64,000 nt of DNA from Bacteroides sp. CAG:443 (GCA_000432735.1 FR887777.1:83632-147631); one strand, 5' to 3'. Counted from the first letter of the stretch, positions 41,461 to 51,432 are shown. The notes: generated by a model not told the origin, from the letters alone. Program-made: numbers and translations.

Positions 41461-44169
41461 ATGAAACTGATATTCCGAATCCAGTACCGTACGATATGGG
41501 GAGAAGAAGTCCGCCTTATCTTCGACGAAGATGAGAGTCAGTCGATAGCCTTGTCTACCCGCGACGGTATCGAATGGCAAGGCAGTTGTGAATACCAACT
41601 GTCGCCGTGCGATGCTCCCCTGACCTACCGTTACGCCATATACCAGAATAATGCATGTACCCGCAAGGAACTGGGAGCGATTGCTCACATCATTTATCCG
41701 GGAAATGCCCAGCAGAGCTGTTACATCATAGACGACTGCTGGCGCGACTTGCCGGAGCATAACTACCGGTACAGTTCTGCATTCAACAATAAATATGTTC
41801 CTGCCGCTCCAGTACGCCTGAACGACAGTGTAGGCTGTTGCATCACGTTTCGTGCACTTTGCCCGGGATTAAGCAGTCAACAGCAGTCGCTCGGTATCAT
41901 AGGCAGTTGCAATGCGCTGGGCAACTGGGAATATTGCCGTCCTCTCCGGATGCGTGAAGTACGTCCCAACGTATGGCAGCTCACGGTAGACGCTTCTTCT
42001 CTGAAATTCCCGTTTGAATACAAGTTCGTAGCTGTCAGCAACAAGACCGGAGCCGTAGTAGAATGGGAAACGCGAAACAACCGTATCTTCCACACCCAAC
42101 CGCTGCAACGTGGGGAAACTTACTTTCCAGCAGAAACGGAAGTATTCTTCCATACACCGGAACTGCGGGTTGCCGGATGTGCTATTCCGGTATTCTCTCT
42201 CCGCTCGGAAGGCAGTTTCGGAGTAGGCGATTTCGGCGACCTGAAGATGTTCATCACATGGGCTTCCGATACGAAACAGAAGGTGGTACAGATTCTGCCT
42301 ATCAATGATACGACGATGACCAACACGTGGATGGATTCATATCCGTACAACAGCATCTCTATTTATGCTTTCCACCCCATGTACATCGACCTGCGACAGC
42401 TCCCTGCATTGAAGGATGAAGCGGAAAGCAAACGTTTCGAAGAAGAACGTGTCCGTCTGAATGCCCTTCCGCAAGTAGACTATGAACAAGTCAACAAGCT
42501 GAAAAGGGAGTATCTGAAGCTGATATTCGAACAAGAAGCTGACAATATTCTTAACTCCGAAGCATTTGAAGCATTCTTCCGCGACAACAAGGACTGGCTC
42601 GTCCCGTATGCAGCATACAGCTACCTGCGCGACTTATATCGCACATCCGATTTTAATTACTGGGGCGACTACAGCAAGTACGACAAGGAAGAGATTCTGG
42701 AGTTATGTAATCCGGAAAAGGAAGAATATCCGGAAATAGCCTTTTACTATTTTCTCCAGTATGAACTACACATACAACTGCTTGCCACATCCGATTATGC
42801 AAGAAGCAAAGGTGTCATCATCAAAGGAGATATACCTATCGGCATCAGCCGCACCAGCGTAGAAGCGTGGGTAGAACCGTATTATTTCAACATGAACGGA
42901 CAGGCAGGTGCTCCGCCCGATGCTTTTTCTACCAATGGACAGAACTGGGGTATGCCCACTTACAACTGGGATGTAATGGCTAAAGACAACTATAGCTGGT
43001 GGCAGAAACGCTTCCGCAAGATGGCGGAATACTTCACGGCTTACCGTATAGACCATATCTTAGGCTTCTTCCGCATCTGGGAAATCCCGTATCATTCGAT
43101 ACACGGCCTGCTGGGACAGTTTGTTCCTTCGCTTCCGATGAGCAAGGATGAAATACAAAGCTTCGGAGTACCTTTCGACCGTGAAACCATGACTCGCCCG
43201 TTCATCAACGAATATATTCTGAATACTGTATTCGGAGAACACAGTGAAGAGGTAAAAGAGACGTTTGTCAGACGGCTACATCACGACATTTACGTCATGC
43301 GTCCGGAATTTGATACACAACGGAAGGTAGAAGCCTACTTTGCCGACAAGATAGATGCTGAGAGTCAGGACATAAAAGAAAAACTTTATGCACTGATCAG
43401 CGACGTGCTCTTTATTCCCGACCGTGACAATCCGGAAATGTATCATCCGCGAATCGCCGTACAGAATGATTATATCTTCAAGCAACTGAGGGAACAGGAT
43501 CAGGAGGCATTCAATCACCTGTACAATCATTATTACTACCAACGGCACAATGAGTTCTGGTATCACGAGGCCATGAAGAAACTACCTGTACTGACGCAAA
43601 GCACATCGATGCTGGTTTGTGGAGAAGACCTCGGCATGGTGCCCGACTGCGTTCCCTGGGTAATGAACCAGTTGCAGATATTGTCACTCGAAATCCAGCG
43701 AATGCCTAAGAGTCCGGCACACGAATTCGGACAGGTACACGAATATCCTTTCTACTCTGTCTGCACCATAGGTACTCACGACATGTCAACGTTCCGCGGT
43801 TGGTGGGAAGAAGATAAGGAAAAGACCGAACGCTTCTACCATCAGGAACTGGGACACTGGGGAGAGGTCCCCGAACATGCTCCGGCATGGCTGTGCGAGG
43901 AGGTTATACGCCAGCATCTGGAAAGCCCCTCCATGCTGTGTATTCTGACATGGCAAGACTGGACCTCGATGGACGATACCCTGCGCAATCCGAATATTGA
44001 TATTGAGCGCATCAATATTCCTGCCAATCCTCGTCACTACTGGCGGTGGCGTATGCATATCACCCTGGAAGAACTGATGAAACAGAATGAATTCAACGAC
44101 AACATACGCTCCATGATTGAGGAAAGTGGAAGAAGTATTTCTTCAGAAAAGGAAAAGAACGAAGAATAA
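41461..44169 (+). CDS. malQ: 4-alpha-glucanotransferase (GH77) with two N-terminal CBM20 modules
   Basis: MalQ/DPE2-type amylomaltase transfers alpha-1,4-glucan chains in the cytosol. From ATG 41461 the protein has 902 aa. Two starch-binding CBM20-like domains precede the catalytic part: first FRIQYRTIWGEEVRLIFDED to about residue 110, then CITFRALCPGLSSQQQSLGI to about 230. GH77 motifs follow: VPVFSLRSEGSFGVGDFGDL-like start, AYRIDHILGFFRIWEIP (nucleophile Asp), LVCGEDLGMVP (acid/base Glu) and GTHDMSTFRGWW. The double-CBM20 form resembles plant DPE2 and suits maltose or soluble heteroglycan use. Confidence 0.93.
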   Translation: MKLIFRIQYRTIWGEEVRLIFDEDESQSIALSTRDGIEWQGSCEYQLSPCDAPLTYRYAIYQNNACTRKELGAIAHIIYPGNAQQSCYIIDDCWRDLPEHNYRYSSAFNNKYVPAAPVRLNDSVGCCITFRALCPGLSSQQQSLGIIGSCNALGNWEYCRPLRMREVRPNVWQLTVDASSLKFPFEYKFVAVSNKTGAVVEWETRNNRIFHTQPLQRGETYFPAETEVFFHTPELRVAGCAIPVFSLRSEGSFGVGDFGDLKMFITWASDTKQKVVQILPINDTTMTNTWMDSYPYNSISIYAFHPMYIDLRQLPALKDEAESKRFEEERVRLNALPQVDYEQVNKLKREYLKLIFEQEADNILNSEAFEAFFRDNKDWLVPYAAYSYLRDLYRTSDFNYWGDYSKYDKEEILELCNPEKEEYPEIAFYYFLQYELHIQLLATSDYARSKGVIIKGDIPIGISRTSVEAWVEPYYFNMNGQAGAPPDAFSTNGQNWGMPTYNWDVMAKDNYSWWQKRFRKMAEYFTAYRIDHILGFFRIWEIPYHSIHGLLGQFVPSLPMSKDEIQSFGVPFDRETMTRPFINEYILNTVFGEHSEEVKETFVRRLHHDIYVMRPEFDTQRKVEAYFADKIDAESQDIKEKLYALISDVLFIPDRDNPEMYHPRIAVQNDYIFKQLREQDQEAFNHLYNHYYYQRHNEFWYHEAMKKLPVLTQSTSMLVCGEDLGMVPDCVPWVMNQLQILSLEIQRMPKSPAHEFGQVHEYPFYSVCTIGTHDMSTFRGWWEEDKEKTERFYHQELGHWGEVPEHAPAWLCEEVIRQHLESPSMLCILTWQDWTSMDDTLRNPNIDIERINIPANPRHYWRWRMHITLEELMKQNEFNDNIRSMIEESGRSISSEKEKNEE

Positions 44170-44258
44170 AAGAAGGATACTGATATAAGCATCGGCTACA
44201 TGGGGAAAAGCGATATCGTAATTCCATCCGAAAATAGAACATCTCCTACAGATAAAAA

Positions 44259-44306
44259 GAAAGAATCGTATCACCGCTCGAAAACAGAGCCTGATACGAT
44301 TCTTTC
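44259..44306. terminator. Terminator between malQ and the permease
   Basis: GAAAGAATCGTATCA (44259-44273) and its exact complement (44292-44306) form a 15-bp stem; the T-rich tail ATCTTTTAT follows on the plus strand. It serves malQ and possibly the converging permease gene. Confidence 0.75.
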
Positions 44307-44377
44307 ATCTTTTATAGTTACAACCCGTAACTTTTCAACAGGATTGTCAGGAGTTTGGTATATCTCCTGTCACTGAA

Positions 44378-45709
44378 TTATTCTTTGATTCGGATCAGCA
44401 GGTTGGCAAGAATAGCCGTCAATCCACCGGTTGTAATACCCGAAGAGAAAATATTTCGCAACGTATCGGGCAACTGACAAAGGATATCGGGCACCAGTTC
44501 CACACTCAGACCGAAAGAGAAGCTCAGAGCCATGACCAACGTAGCCTTACGGTCTATCTGCTGTGAGGCAATGATACGAATACCGGCAGCGGCAACTGTA
44601 CCAAACATCAACAACGTTGCACCTCCAAGTACGGGTTCTGGCATCAACGAGAACACCAGTCCCACAGCCGGGAACAGTCCCAGTATAATAAGGAATCCTG
44701 CGATAAAGTAACCTACATAGCGGCTTGCCACTCCGGTAAGCTGAATCATACCGTTGTTCTGTGCAAAGATGGAATTAGGAAATGAATTGAAGAAACCGGC
44801 CAGCATCGAGTTGAATCCATCGGCAAGAATACCTCCCGAAGCACGTTTTACGAAAGTTTCTCCTTCTACCGGCTCACCGGAAATCAGTGAATTGGCAGTG
44901 ATGTCACCGTATGCCTCGATAGCCGTAATCAGATACACTAATGCCAGACCGATGATTGAAGAAATATCAAACGAAATGCCATAACGGAAAGGTATAGGAA
45001 TATTGAATCCGCCATAACTCTGCACTGCCGAAAAGTCGACCATACCCAGCGCCCATGCCGTAATATATCCAATCACCAGTCCGATAACGATAGAACTCAT
45101 GCGCAGATAACGGTTGGAGCTACGGTTGAAAATAATAATCAGAACCAATACCAGTGCGGCAAGTCCCACATGCTGTATGGCACCAAACGTTCCATTTGCC
45201 TGAGCAACGGCACCACCTCCACAAGCAGAAATACCCACCTTAATCAAGCTCATGCCGATAAGCGTAACGACAATACCCGAAACCAGCGGAGTAATGATAC
45301 GGCGAGTATACTTCAATACACGACTGATAAGCATTTCTACAGAAGACGCTACGATACATGCGCCAAAAATAGTGGAAAGTCCTCCCGTCAGTCCGGCCGA
45401 AATAATAGGGCCGATAAACGAGAAACTGGTTCCTTGAATACAGAGCAGTCCGCAACCGACAGGGCCTACCCTACGACATTGGATAAAAGTAGAGATACCC
45501 GATGCAAACAAAGCCATCGAAACCAGAAAGCCAGTTGTTTCCAAATCGAGTTTCAACGCGCCAGCAATGATCAGCGGAGGAGTAATGATGGCTACAAAAA
45601 TAGCCAGCAAATGCTGTAAAGCGGCAAAAATCGTTTCTTTCACAGGCGGACGGTCATTCAGTCCGTAAATCAGCCCCGCACCCGGAGCCACAGTCTGTTC
45701 TTTTTCCAT
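44378..45709 (-). CDS. Nucleobase:cation symporter-2 family permease (uracil/xanthine type)
   Basis: From the ATG at 45709 the protein has 443 aa; the longer frame to 45781 runs through a hairpin and is rejected. NCS2 features are the N-terminal GLNDRPPVKETIFAALQHLLA, the IQCRRVGPVGCGLLCIQGTSFSF region, and the TAIEAYGDITANSLISGEPV / NSFPNSIFAQNNGMIQLTGV motif helices. About 13 hydrophobic segments follow the UraA fold. Because xpt lies directly upstream on the same strand, xanthine is the likeliest substrate. Confidence 0.85.
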   Translation of the reverse strand: MEKEQTVAPGAGLIYGLNDRPPVKETIFAALQHLLAIFVAIITPPLIIAGALKLDLETTGFLVSMALFASGISTFIQCRRVGPVGCGLLCIQGTSFSFIGPIISAGLTGGLSTIFGACIVASSVEMLISRVLKYTRRIITPLVSGIVVTLIGMSLIKVGISACGGGAVAQANGTFGAIQHVGLAALVLVLIIIFNRSSNRYLRMSSIVIGLVIGYITAWALGMVDFSAVQSYGGFNIPIPFRYGISFDISSIIGLALVYLITAIEAYGDITANSLISGEPVEGETFVKRASGGILADGFNSMLAGFFNSFPNSIFAQNNGMIQLTGVASRYVGYFIAGFLIILGLFPAVGLVFSLMPEPVLGGATLLMFGTVAAAGIRIIASQQIDRKATLVMALSFSFGLSVELVPDILCQLPDTLRNIFSSGITTGGLTAILANLLIRIKE

Positions 45710-45747
45710 TAAAACTAATACTAACTTATTTGATGGTGAAAAATAAA

Positions 45748-45796
45748 AAAATGAAGAAACCATGTTGCTGCAGACAATCATCGTTTCTTCATTTTT
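45748..45796 (-). terminator. Hairpin between xpt and the permease (terminator or attenuator)
   Basis: AAAATGAAGAAAC and GTTTCTTCATTTT form a 13-bp stem around a 22-base loop. On the minus strand it starts 6 bp after the xpt stop and is followed by a T-rich tract (TTTTTTATTTTT). It may reduce readthrough into the permease gene. Confidence 0.75.
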
Positions 45797-45801
45797 CCCA
45801 A

Positions 45802-46371
45802 TTACTCTTTTATCTTAATTTCGCAGTGATCCAGGCTTTCAATGATAGCCAGCGACTCGACATGAATACCTTGCGCACGCAAGTAATCACCTCCATGCTG
45901 GAATGACTTCTCAATCAGGAATCCCATACCAACCAGTTCGGCTCCAGCTTTCTGTACCAGGTCGATAATTCCTTTTGCTGCATTACCGTTTGCAAGGAAA
46001 TCGTCGATGAACAATACCTTATCTCCCGGACACAAATAGTCGCTGCTGACACACACTTCGTACGAACGGTCCTTCGTAAACGAATAGACGGTAGTAGTCA
46101 GCATATTTTCCATTGTACTGGGTTTCTTCTTTTTAGCAAAGACAACAGGAAGTTCAAGTAAGTATCCCACCATAATGGCCGGAGCAATACCACTCGCTTC
46201 AATAGTCATTACTTTATTGATTTTTGTACTGGCAAAACGGCGTACGAACTCCACCGCCATCGATTTCATCAGAATCGGGTCCATCTGATGATTAATAAAG
46301 TTATCAACTTTTAATATTCCTCCCTCAAAACATTTACCATCGCGCAAGATACGTTCCTTGAGTGCCTTCAT
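45802..46371 (-). CDS. xpt: Xanthine phosphoribosyltransferase
   Basis: Xpt makes XMP from xanthine and PRPP in purine salvage. The 189-aa length and the start MKALKERILRDGKCFEGGIL are typical. The PRPP-binding box is visible as KVLFIDDFLANGNAAKGIID; the TIEASGIAPAIMVGYLL and PVVFAKKKKPSTM segments are also family-specific. It is followed on the same strand by the permease, the classic xpt-pbuX type pair. Confidence 0.95.
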   Translation of the reverse strand: MKALKERILRDGKCFEGGILKVDNFINHQMDPILMKSMAVEFVRRFASTKINKVMTIEASGIAPAIMVGYLLELPVVFAKKKKPSTMENMLTTTVYSFTKDRSYEVCVSSDYLCPGDKVLFIDDFLANGNAAKGIIDLVQKAGAELVGMGFLIEKSFQHGGDYLRAQGIHVESLAIIESLDHCEIKIKE

Positions 46372-46414
46372 ATACCAAAAAGAGCTTTAATTGTTTTATA
46401 TGTTAAATATTCTG

Positions 46415-46447
46415 CAAAGTTATACGTTTTTATCCTATTTCCGGCAA
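46415..46447 (-). promoter_or_regulatory. Promoter of xpt
   Basis: On the minus strand TTG (46445-46447) precedes TAACTTTG (46415-46422) by 22 bp. The leader before the ATG is only about 37 nt, too short for a purine riboswitch. Confidence 0.5.
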
Positions 46448-46481
46448 TGCTTGAGGGAGAGATATTTGTTAAAACCGAAAA

Positions 46482-47438
46482 TTATTCATCTTTCGGTATA
46501 TCATTTACAGTAATATCTTCTGTTTCTCCCTCTGTCTGCCAGTCGGAAACTTCACTTCCTTCAATAATCAGACTTTCTTTTTCTATCTTTATCTTATATT
46601 TATAACAATTACCTCCGACTAAATGTCCTTTCATTGCCTCAGTATAAGCCTGATAAGCAATTCCGTCGCGTTCATACGTAATAGAGAATTTCAATGTTCC
46701 ATCTGCTTCCGTAGGATTCAGCAATACCGCAATGGAATAGCCTTCCTGAGGAATGACAGTCCCTTCCGCTCCCATCTCCAGCAAAAGATTGTCAGCTTCC
46801 GGTGCTTCTGCTACCGGCTGCATCTGTTTTTCTGTAAAATCATACGTATGTTTCGATAAAATGCCTTTCCCTTCAAAAGCCACCGTCTTGAGAGTCGTTT
46901 CGGCGTCCTTCTCATTCTTTACCAGAGTAACCATTACTAAACTATAAATATGTCTGAAAGCTGCCTCATCGGTAAACGAAACTTTACCGGCATTAGTCTG
47001 ATAACTACAGGTCTTTTCGGCTACTAGAAAATCATATTTTCCGATATGTTCCAGTTCTCCATCCTGAGTACTCAAGTCAGGCATCGGAATGCTTGTTCGT
47101 TCGGCTTCCTCTGCATACGGATAAAAAGCACAAAAGCTATAATCATGTTTCTGATCGGGCCAGAACAAAGGTACCGATGGCTGCCAGGAACTTTCCCCCA
47201 ATGTCCACAATACGGCATTCGTTTCTTCTGGCATAAAAAGCCCGATTTTATCGCCTTGCACAAAAGTTGTATGCCCATCTTCCTGTGTAGACGTACGTGA
47301 AAAAATCTCTCCAGCGATAGAAGCCTGCAACCCTAAAGCAAGATTATCGGTTGAAATCTCTTCTGATAAATTCCCCTGCTGGCATGATGCCAGTGCTAAA
47401 ACGGCCATGCACGACCATTTCATCCAATGTTTCTTCAT
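46482..47438 (-). CDS. Fimbrillin-family lipoprotein
   Basis: A 318-aa protein with a lipoprotein signal (MAVLALASCQQGN, lipobox ALASC). The mature part shows features of Bacteroidales fimbrillin/Mfa-like proteins: an early TRTST-like turn in FSRTSTQEDGHTTFVQGDKI, an aromatic WPDQKHDYSFCAFYPYA stretch, and a central DFLVAEKTCSYQTNAGKVSF region. These proteins form surface fimbriae or their accessory tips. No other fimbrial genes are adjacent, so it may be a lone adhesin-like subunit. The substrate or partner is unknown. Confidence 0.75.
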   Translation of the reverse strand: MKKHWMKWSCMAVLALASCQQGNLSEEISTDNLALGLQASIAGEIFSRTSTQEDGHTTFVQGDKIGLFMPEETNAVLWTLGESSWQPSVPLFWPDQKHDYSFCAFYPYAEEAERTSIPMPDLSTQDGELEHIGKYDFLVAEKTCSYQTNAGKVSFTDEAAFRHIYSLVMVTLVKNEKDAETTLKTVAFEGKGILSKHTYDFTEKQMQPVAEAPEADNLLLEMGAEGTVIPQEGYSIAVLLNPTEADGTLKFSITYERDGIAYQAYTEAMKGHLVGGNCYKYKIKIEKESLIIEGSEVSDWQTEGETEDITVNDIPKDE

Positions 47439-47684
47439 AATGATAACTTATTTTTAATTAATAAAATCACTAATCTTTAACGCAAACAGTATAAAATTTC
47501 TACCGACATATTTATTTTTATTTTATCCTACTTGCATATTTCTATCGAAGAACCAGAAATAGACAAGGGAAAGCTGTCACAGAGATGTAAAAGAATCGTA
47601 GCAGAAAGACAGAAAGAGAACGGTTTTTAACATGTATTTCACACAAATGAGAAAGAATAATTTCTGCTTTACGGAATTATATCG

Positions 47685-47692
47685 TAAGTTTG
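47685..47692 (+). promoter_or_regulatory. Bacteroides-type -7 box for the alkaline phosphatase gene
   Basis: TAAGTTTG lies 25 bp before the ATG. A TTTCTG at 47661-47666 sits at roughly the -33 distance. No PhoB-type box is recognised. Confidence 0.5.
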
Positions 47693-47717
47693 TGGCAAAC
47701 AATAATCAGTAAAAGAC

Positions 47718-49139
47718 ATGAAGAAATTTTCATTATTACTATCTTTTCTTCTCTTCGTTTCGTTAGGCTTTGCCCAGCAAGCGAAATATGTATTCTATTT
47801 CATCGGTGATGGAATGGGAGTAAATCAAGTACAAGGAACCGAATTATATCGGGGGGAACTGGAAGGTAAAATCGGAATAACTCCTATCTGGTTTACTCAA
47901 TTTCCTTATGCCACAACAGCTACCACATTTTCCGCAACAAATGGAGTGACCGATTCTGCTGCTGCCGGTACAGCCCTTGCTTCTGGCAATAAGACAAAAA
48001 ATGGAACAATTGGTATGAAGCAGGATCAGCAGACTGATGTCAATAGTGTTGCCGTATGGGCAAAAAACAAAGGTTGCCGTGTAGGTGTCACCACCAGCGT
48101 TAGTGTAGACCATGCTACTCCGGCCGCTTTTTATGCACACGACCCCAGTCGCGGAAGCTATTATAAAATAGGAACGGATTTATATAAAGCCGGATTCGAC
48201 TTTTATGCTGGTTCCGATTTTCTGGATCCTACCAATAAAGAGGATAAAAGTGGAACTTCGGAAAACCTGTACAGTCTGGCAGAAAAGAATGGCTATACCA
48301 TTGCCAGAGGTTACAAGGATTACCTGAAAAAATGCAAGAAAGCAGATAAAATGATTTTGTTCCAGACTGAAAAAGCATCGGAAGCAGACCGTACCGCTAT
48401 CCCATATGCTATCGACCGTACAAAAAATGACCTGACACTTGCCGATATAACTCGTTCTGCCATCAATTTCTTGTCGAAGGATTTGTCAAAAGGATTCTTC
48501 CTGATGGTAGAAGGAGGCAAAATCGACTGGGCGTGCCACAGCAACGATGCCGCTACAGTATTCCACGAAGTTGTCGACATGGACGAGGCTGTAAAGGTAG
48601 CTTATGAGTTTTATTCTCAGCATCCGGACGAAACACTCATTGTAGTAACAGCCGATCATGAAACAGGTGGATTTGTTCTTGGTACAGGTGCCTACAAATT
48701 GAATCTGCAAGTTTTAAAGAATCAGAAGGTGAGCGAGAACGGATTTACACGTATTCTGAACGAACTTCGTAAAAAGTACAACAATAATGTTTCTTGGGAA
48801 AAAGTACAACAGGCACTGAAAGAAAACTTCGGATTCTGGGATAAGGTACAGCTTAGCAAGGCGCAAGAGGAACGCCTACAAGCAAAATACACTGAAACAT
48901 TCAAAGGACAAGAAGCAAAACTGGAAAAGAGTGAATATGCACAAGATGAACCTCTTGCAGCAGAAGCAAAACGGATTATCGATGAAATTGCTCTTGTTGG
49001 CTGGACAAGTGGCGGACATTCTGCCGGATATGTTCCTGTATTTGCCATCGGAGCCGGAGCTGAACAGTTCCAGGGACGGATTGACAATACAGAAATTCCT
49101 GTGAAAATAGCAAAAGCTGCCGGATATACTCAGGAATAA
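47718..49139 (+). CDS. Alkaline phosphatase (PhoA family)
   Basis: A secreted phosphomonoesterase of 473 aa with a signal peptide (MKKFSLLLSFLLFVSLGFAQ). Metal and catalytic motifs are visible: FIGDGMGVNQ (Asp), the nucleophile Ser in VTDSAAAGTALASG, MVEGGKIDWACHSNDA and TADHETGG. The region after residue 335 includes a helical insertion (KVQLSKAQEERLQAKYTETF). The final His ligand is in GWTSGGHSAGYVPVFAIG. The protein is periplasmic or surface and monocistronic. Confidence 0.93.
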   Translation: MKKFSLLLSFLLFVSLGFAQQAKYVFYFIGDGMGVNQVQGTELYRGELEGKIGITPIWFTQFPYATTATTFSATNGVTDSAAAGTALASGNKTKNGTIGMKQDQQTDVNSVAVWAKNKGCRVGVTTSVSVDHATPAAFYAHDPSRGSYYKIGTDLYKAGFDFYAGSDFLDPTNKEDKSGTSENLYSLAEKNGYTIARGYKDYLKKCKKADKMILFQTEKASEADRTAIPYAIDRTKNDLTLADITRSAINFLSKDLSKGFFLMVEGGKIDWACHSNDAATVFHEVVDMDEAVKVAYEFYSQHPDETLIVVTADHETGGFVLGTGAYKLNLQVLKNQKVSENGFTRILNELRKKYNNNVSWEKVQQALKENFGFWDKVQLSKAQEERLQAKYTETFKGQEAKLEKSEYAQDEPLAAEAKRIIDEIALVGWTSGGHSAGYVPVFAIGAGAEQFQGRIDNTEIPVKIAKAAGYTQE

Positions 49140-49154
49140 CAGGTAGTGCCCATA

Positions 49155-50057
49155 TCATTCAAAAGATAAATAAGGAGCTAATCTCTTAAGGTCTTTCTCA
49201 GTAAACTCCTCGAACATGGAGAGCTGGGAAAGACTTTTTATTTTTCCTCTCTTCCGACGGTATTCCAAAATTACTTTAGCCTTATAGAAATCCATATAAG
49301 GATGTAGCTTTAATCTTTCCAACGAGGCTCGGTTTACCTGAATCTTTTGTATCTCTCCAGAAGTGACAATAAACCATTTGTTTAATCCTGTATCTATATG
49401 AGGAATTTCCTGCAACTGAGCCACATCATAAAATCCTCCCAAGCGCTGCCGATAGGATACAATCATACGGGCCAACCCACTACCAATGCCGGGAATACGC
49501 TTCAGAACCGAAGTGTCAGCCTTATTCAAATCGACTACAGTTCCTTCCGAATATTTAGGAATATAAGGAACTGTATCTCTGACTTGTCGAAAAGTATCAG
49601 ACACGACTGTATTAACTTTTACCGGCTCAGCAATGACAATATAAGGCTTCAAGGCTTGAAACTGTTCATCCTGCAAACCATATATGCGTGAAAAAGACTC
49701 GGGCGAACGAAACACTCCTCCCTTTTCCCGATATTTCAATATATTACGAACAATGAAAGCGGGTAAGCCCAATTGGCTCAATGTAAGCGAATCGGCTGTA
49801 TTTGGGTCAAAAGGCTGTAACACAACAGCAGGCTCTTTTTTCGCAAAAGATGGTTGGCGATAGTTCTTCTTTTCTTTCTCTCTCAAGCTAACCAAAAAAG
49901 AATCAATCTCATTACTATCCGAAAGTCCTACCGGAGCTGAAGGAGGATAAAGCCAATGTAACCCTACCCATACTCCAAGCAGCAGCAAAGCGATAAACAT
50001 CAAAAGCAAAATAACCCTGCGCTCCGATTTAGAATAGTAAAAGAAGTCTTTCCACAT
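49155..50057 (-). CDS. ComEA-like helix-hairpin-helix membrane protein
   Basis: A 300-aa protein with one N-terminal membrane span (RVILLLMFIALLLLGVWVGL) and three helix-hairpin-helix units outside it: PNTADSLTLSQLGLPAFIVR, NKADTSVLKRIPGIGSGLAR and NRASLERLKLHPYMDFYKAK. HhH motifs bind DNA nonspecifically, as in ComEA. It may be a periplasmic DNA-binding protein; a role in DNA uptake is inferred only. It is 7 bp from the transporter gene on the same strand. Confidence 0.8.
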   Translation of the reverse strand: MWKDFFYYSKSERRVILLLMFIALLLLGVWVGLHWLYPPSAPVGLSDSNEIDSFLVSLREKEKKNYRQPSFAKKEPAVVLQPFDPNTADSLTLSQLGLPAFIVRNILKYREKGGVFRSPESFSRIYGLQDEQFQALKPYIVIAEPVKVNTVVSDTFRQVRDTVPYIPKYSEGTVVDLNKADTSVLKRIPGIGSGLARMIVSYRQRLGGFYDVAQLQEIPHIDTGLNKWFIVTSGEIQKIQVNRASLERLKLHPYMDFYKAKVILEYRRKRGKIKSLSQLSMFEEFTEKDLKRLAPYLSFE

Positions 50058-50064
50058 CTTTATG

Positions 50065-51432
50065 TTAACCTAACAGTCCAAGTTCATTTAAGAATATCAG
50101 AACAATGCCAATAGGAGCTATAAATTTCAATATGAATATAAAAACAGGATAATACGGCGCCTTCAATGTTCCATAATTGGTTACTTCATCACGAACAATC
50201 TGACGGTTTATGATCCAACCTACAAATACGGCAGCAAGCATACTTCCCAATGGAAGCATAATCTTGGCAGTCAGAAAATCCAATGCATCGAATAAGTTCA
50301 TTCCCGCAATCGTACAGCTACTCCATACACCCAATGCCAATGATGAAACTACGCCAATCAACCAGCAGCATACAGAAATGATACCTGCTGCTTTCTTACG
50401 TGTAAAGTGGAATTTCTCATGTAAAAACGCAGTAGAAACTTCGTGCAAGGATATTGTAGAAGTAAGGGCTGCCAGTGCCAACAGCACGTAAAACAAGATG
50501 GAACAAATATATCCCAAGAAAGGAATACCACTAAATGCCCGTTCGAACACGTTAGGCAAGGTGATAAAAATAAGCGAAGGACCAGCATCGGGCTCTATTC
50601 CAACAGAAAATGCAGCCGGGAAAATTATAAGTCCAGCTAGTACAGCCACGCAAGTATCAATCAATCCTACACTCATAGCAGTATTTCCCAAACGTGTCTC
50701 CTTGCCAAAATAAGATGCATAGGTCGACAAGCATCCCATACCTAGACTCAAGGAGAAGAAGGCTTGTCCCATTGCCCCTAAAAAAACATCCGGAGTTACC
50801 TTGCTGAAATCGGGAGTCAACAGAAACTCTATACCTTTTTCTGCTCCTGGAAGCATGACGGAACACACTGCAAGAACGACGACCAATATAAAAAGCAACG
50901 GCATAAGGACCTTGGAAGAACGCTCAATTCCTTTCTGTACTCCCTTTACGATCACAAAATGAGTCAGCAACATAAACACGGTAAGCCAGATTAAAGGACG
51001 AAAAGGATTCTGTGAAAACTGCTGGAACATAGTCACAAAATCAGCAGATGACTTACCATGAAACTGTCCAGTTGCAGCTTCAAAAACATATTCCAACGTC
51101 CATCCCGCTACTACCGAATAGTATCCCAATATCAGAAAACCGGTTAAAACGCCCAAATAACCGACCCACTTCCAATAACCTTTAGGGGCCAAAGCTTTAA
51201 ATGCCTCACCAGTACTGGCTTTTGAATGACGACCGATTGTAAATTCTGCAATCATAATCGGAAGTCCAAAAATAAACACGCAGCCCAGATAAATTAAAAT
51301 AAATACAGCGCCACCGTGGTTTCCTGTTTCATAAGGGAAACGCCATATATTCCCCAATCCGACAGCCGAACCCGCAGCTGCCAGAATCGCTCCCAATTTA
51401 CTACCAAAGCTTACACGATCATTATGATGCAT
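50065..51432 (-). CDS. Neurotransmitter:sodium symporter family transporter
   Basis: A 455-aa NSS (LeuT-fold) transporter. The first helix contains the sodium/substrate signature LAAAGSAVGLGNIWRFPYETG, followed by GGAVFILIYLGCVFIFGLPI and IGRHSKAS. About eleven membrane segments are visible, the bacterial 11-TM form with no 12th helix. The substrate is probably an amino acid such as Trp or Tyr, but this is not determined by sequence. It is transcribed upstream of the HhH gene, 7 bp apart. Confidence 0.92.
   Translation of the reverse strand: MHHNDRVSFGSKLGAILAAAGSAVGLGNIWRFPYETGNHGGAVFILIYLGCVFIFGLPIMIAEFTIGRHSKASTGEAFKALAPKGYWKWVGYLGVLTGFLILGYYSVVAGWTLEYVFEAATGQFHGKSSADFVTMFQQFSQNPFRPLIWLTVFMLLTHFVIVKGVQKGIERSSKVLMPLLFILVVVLAVCSVMLPGAEKGIEFLLTPDFSKVTPDVFLGAMGQAFFSLSLGMGCLSTYASYFGKETRLGNTAMSVGLIDTCVAVLAGLIIFPAAFSVGIEPDAGPSLIFITLPNVFERAFSGIPFLGYICSILFYVLLALAALTSTISLHEVSTAFLHEKFHFTRKKAAGIISVCCWLIGVVSSLALGVWSSCTIAGMNLFDALDFLTAKIMLPLGSMLAAVFVGWIINRQIVRDEVTNYGTLKAPYYPVFIFILKFIAPIGIVLIFLNELGLLG

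Noticed and set aside
46372..46480. Purine riboswitch upstream of xpt
   Set aside because: The predicted leader is about 37 nt, too short for the aptamer, and no three-way junction sequence is seen.
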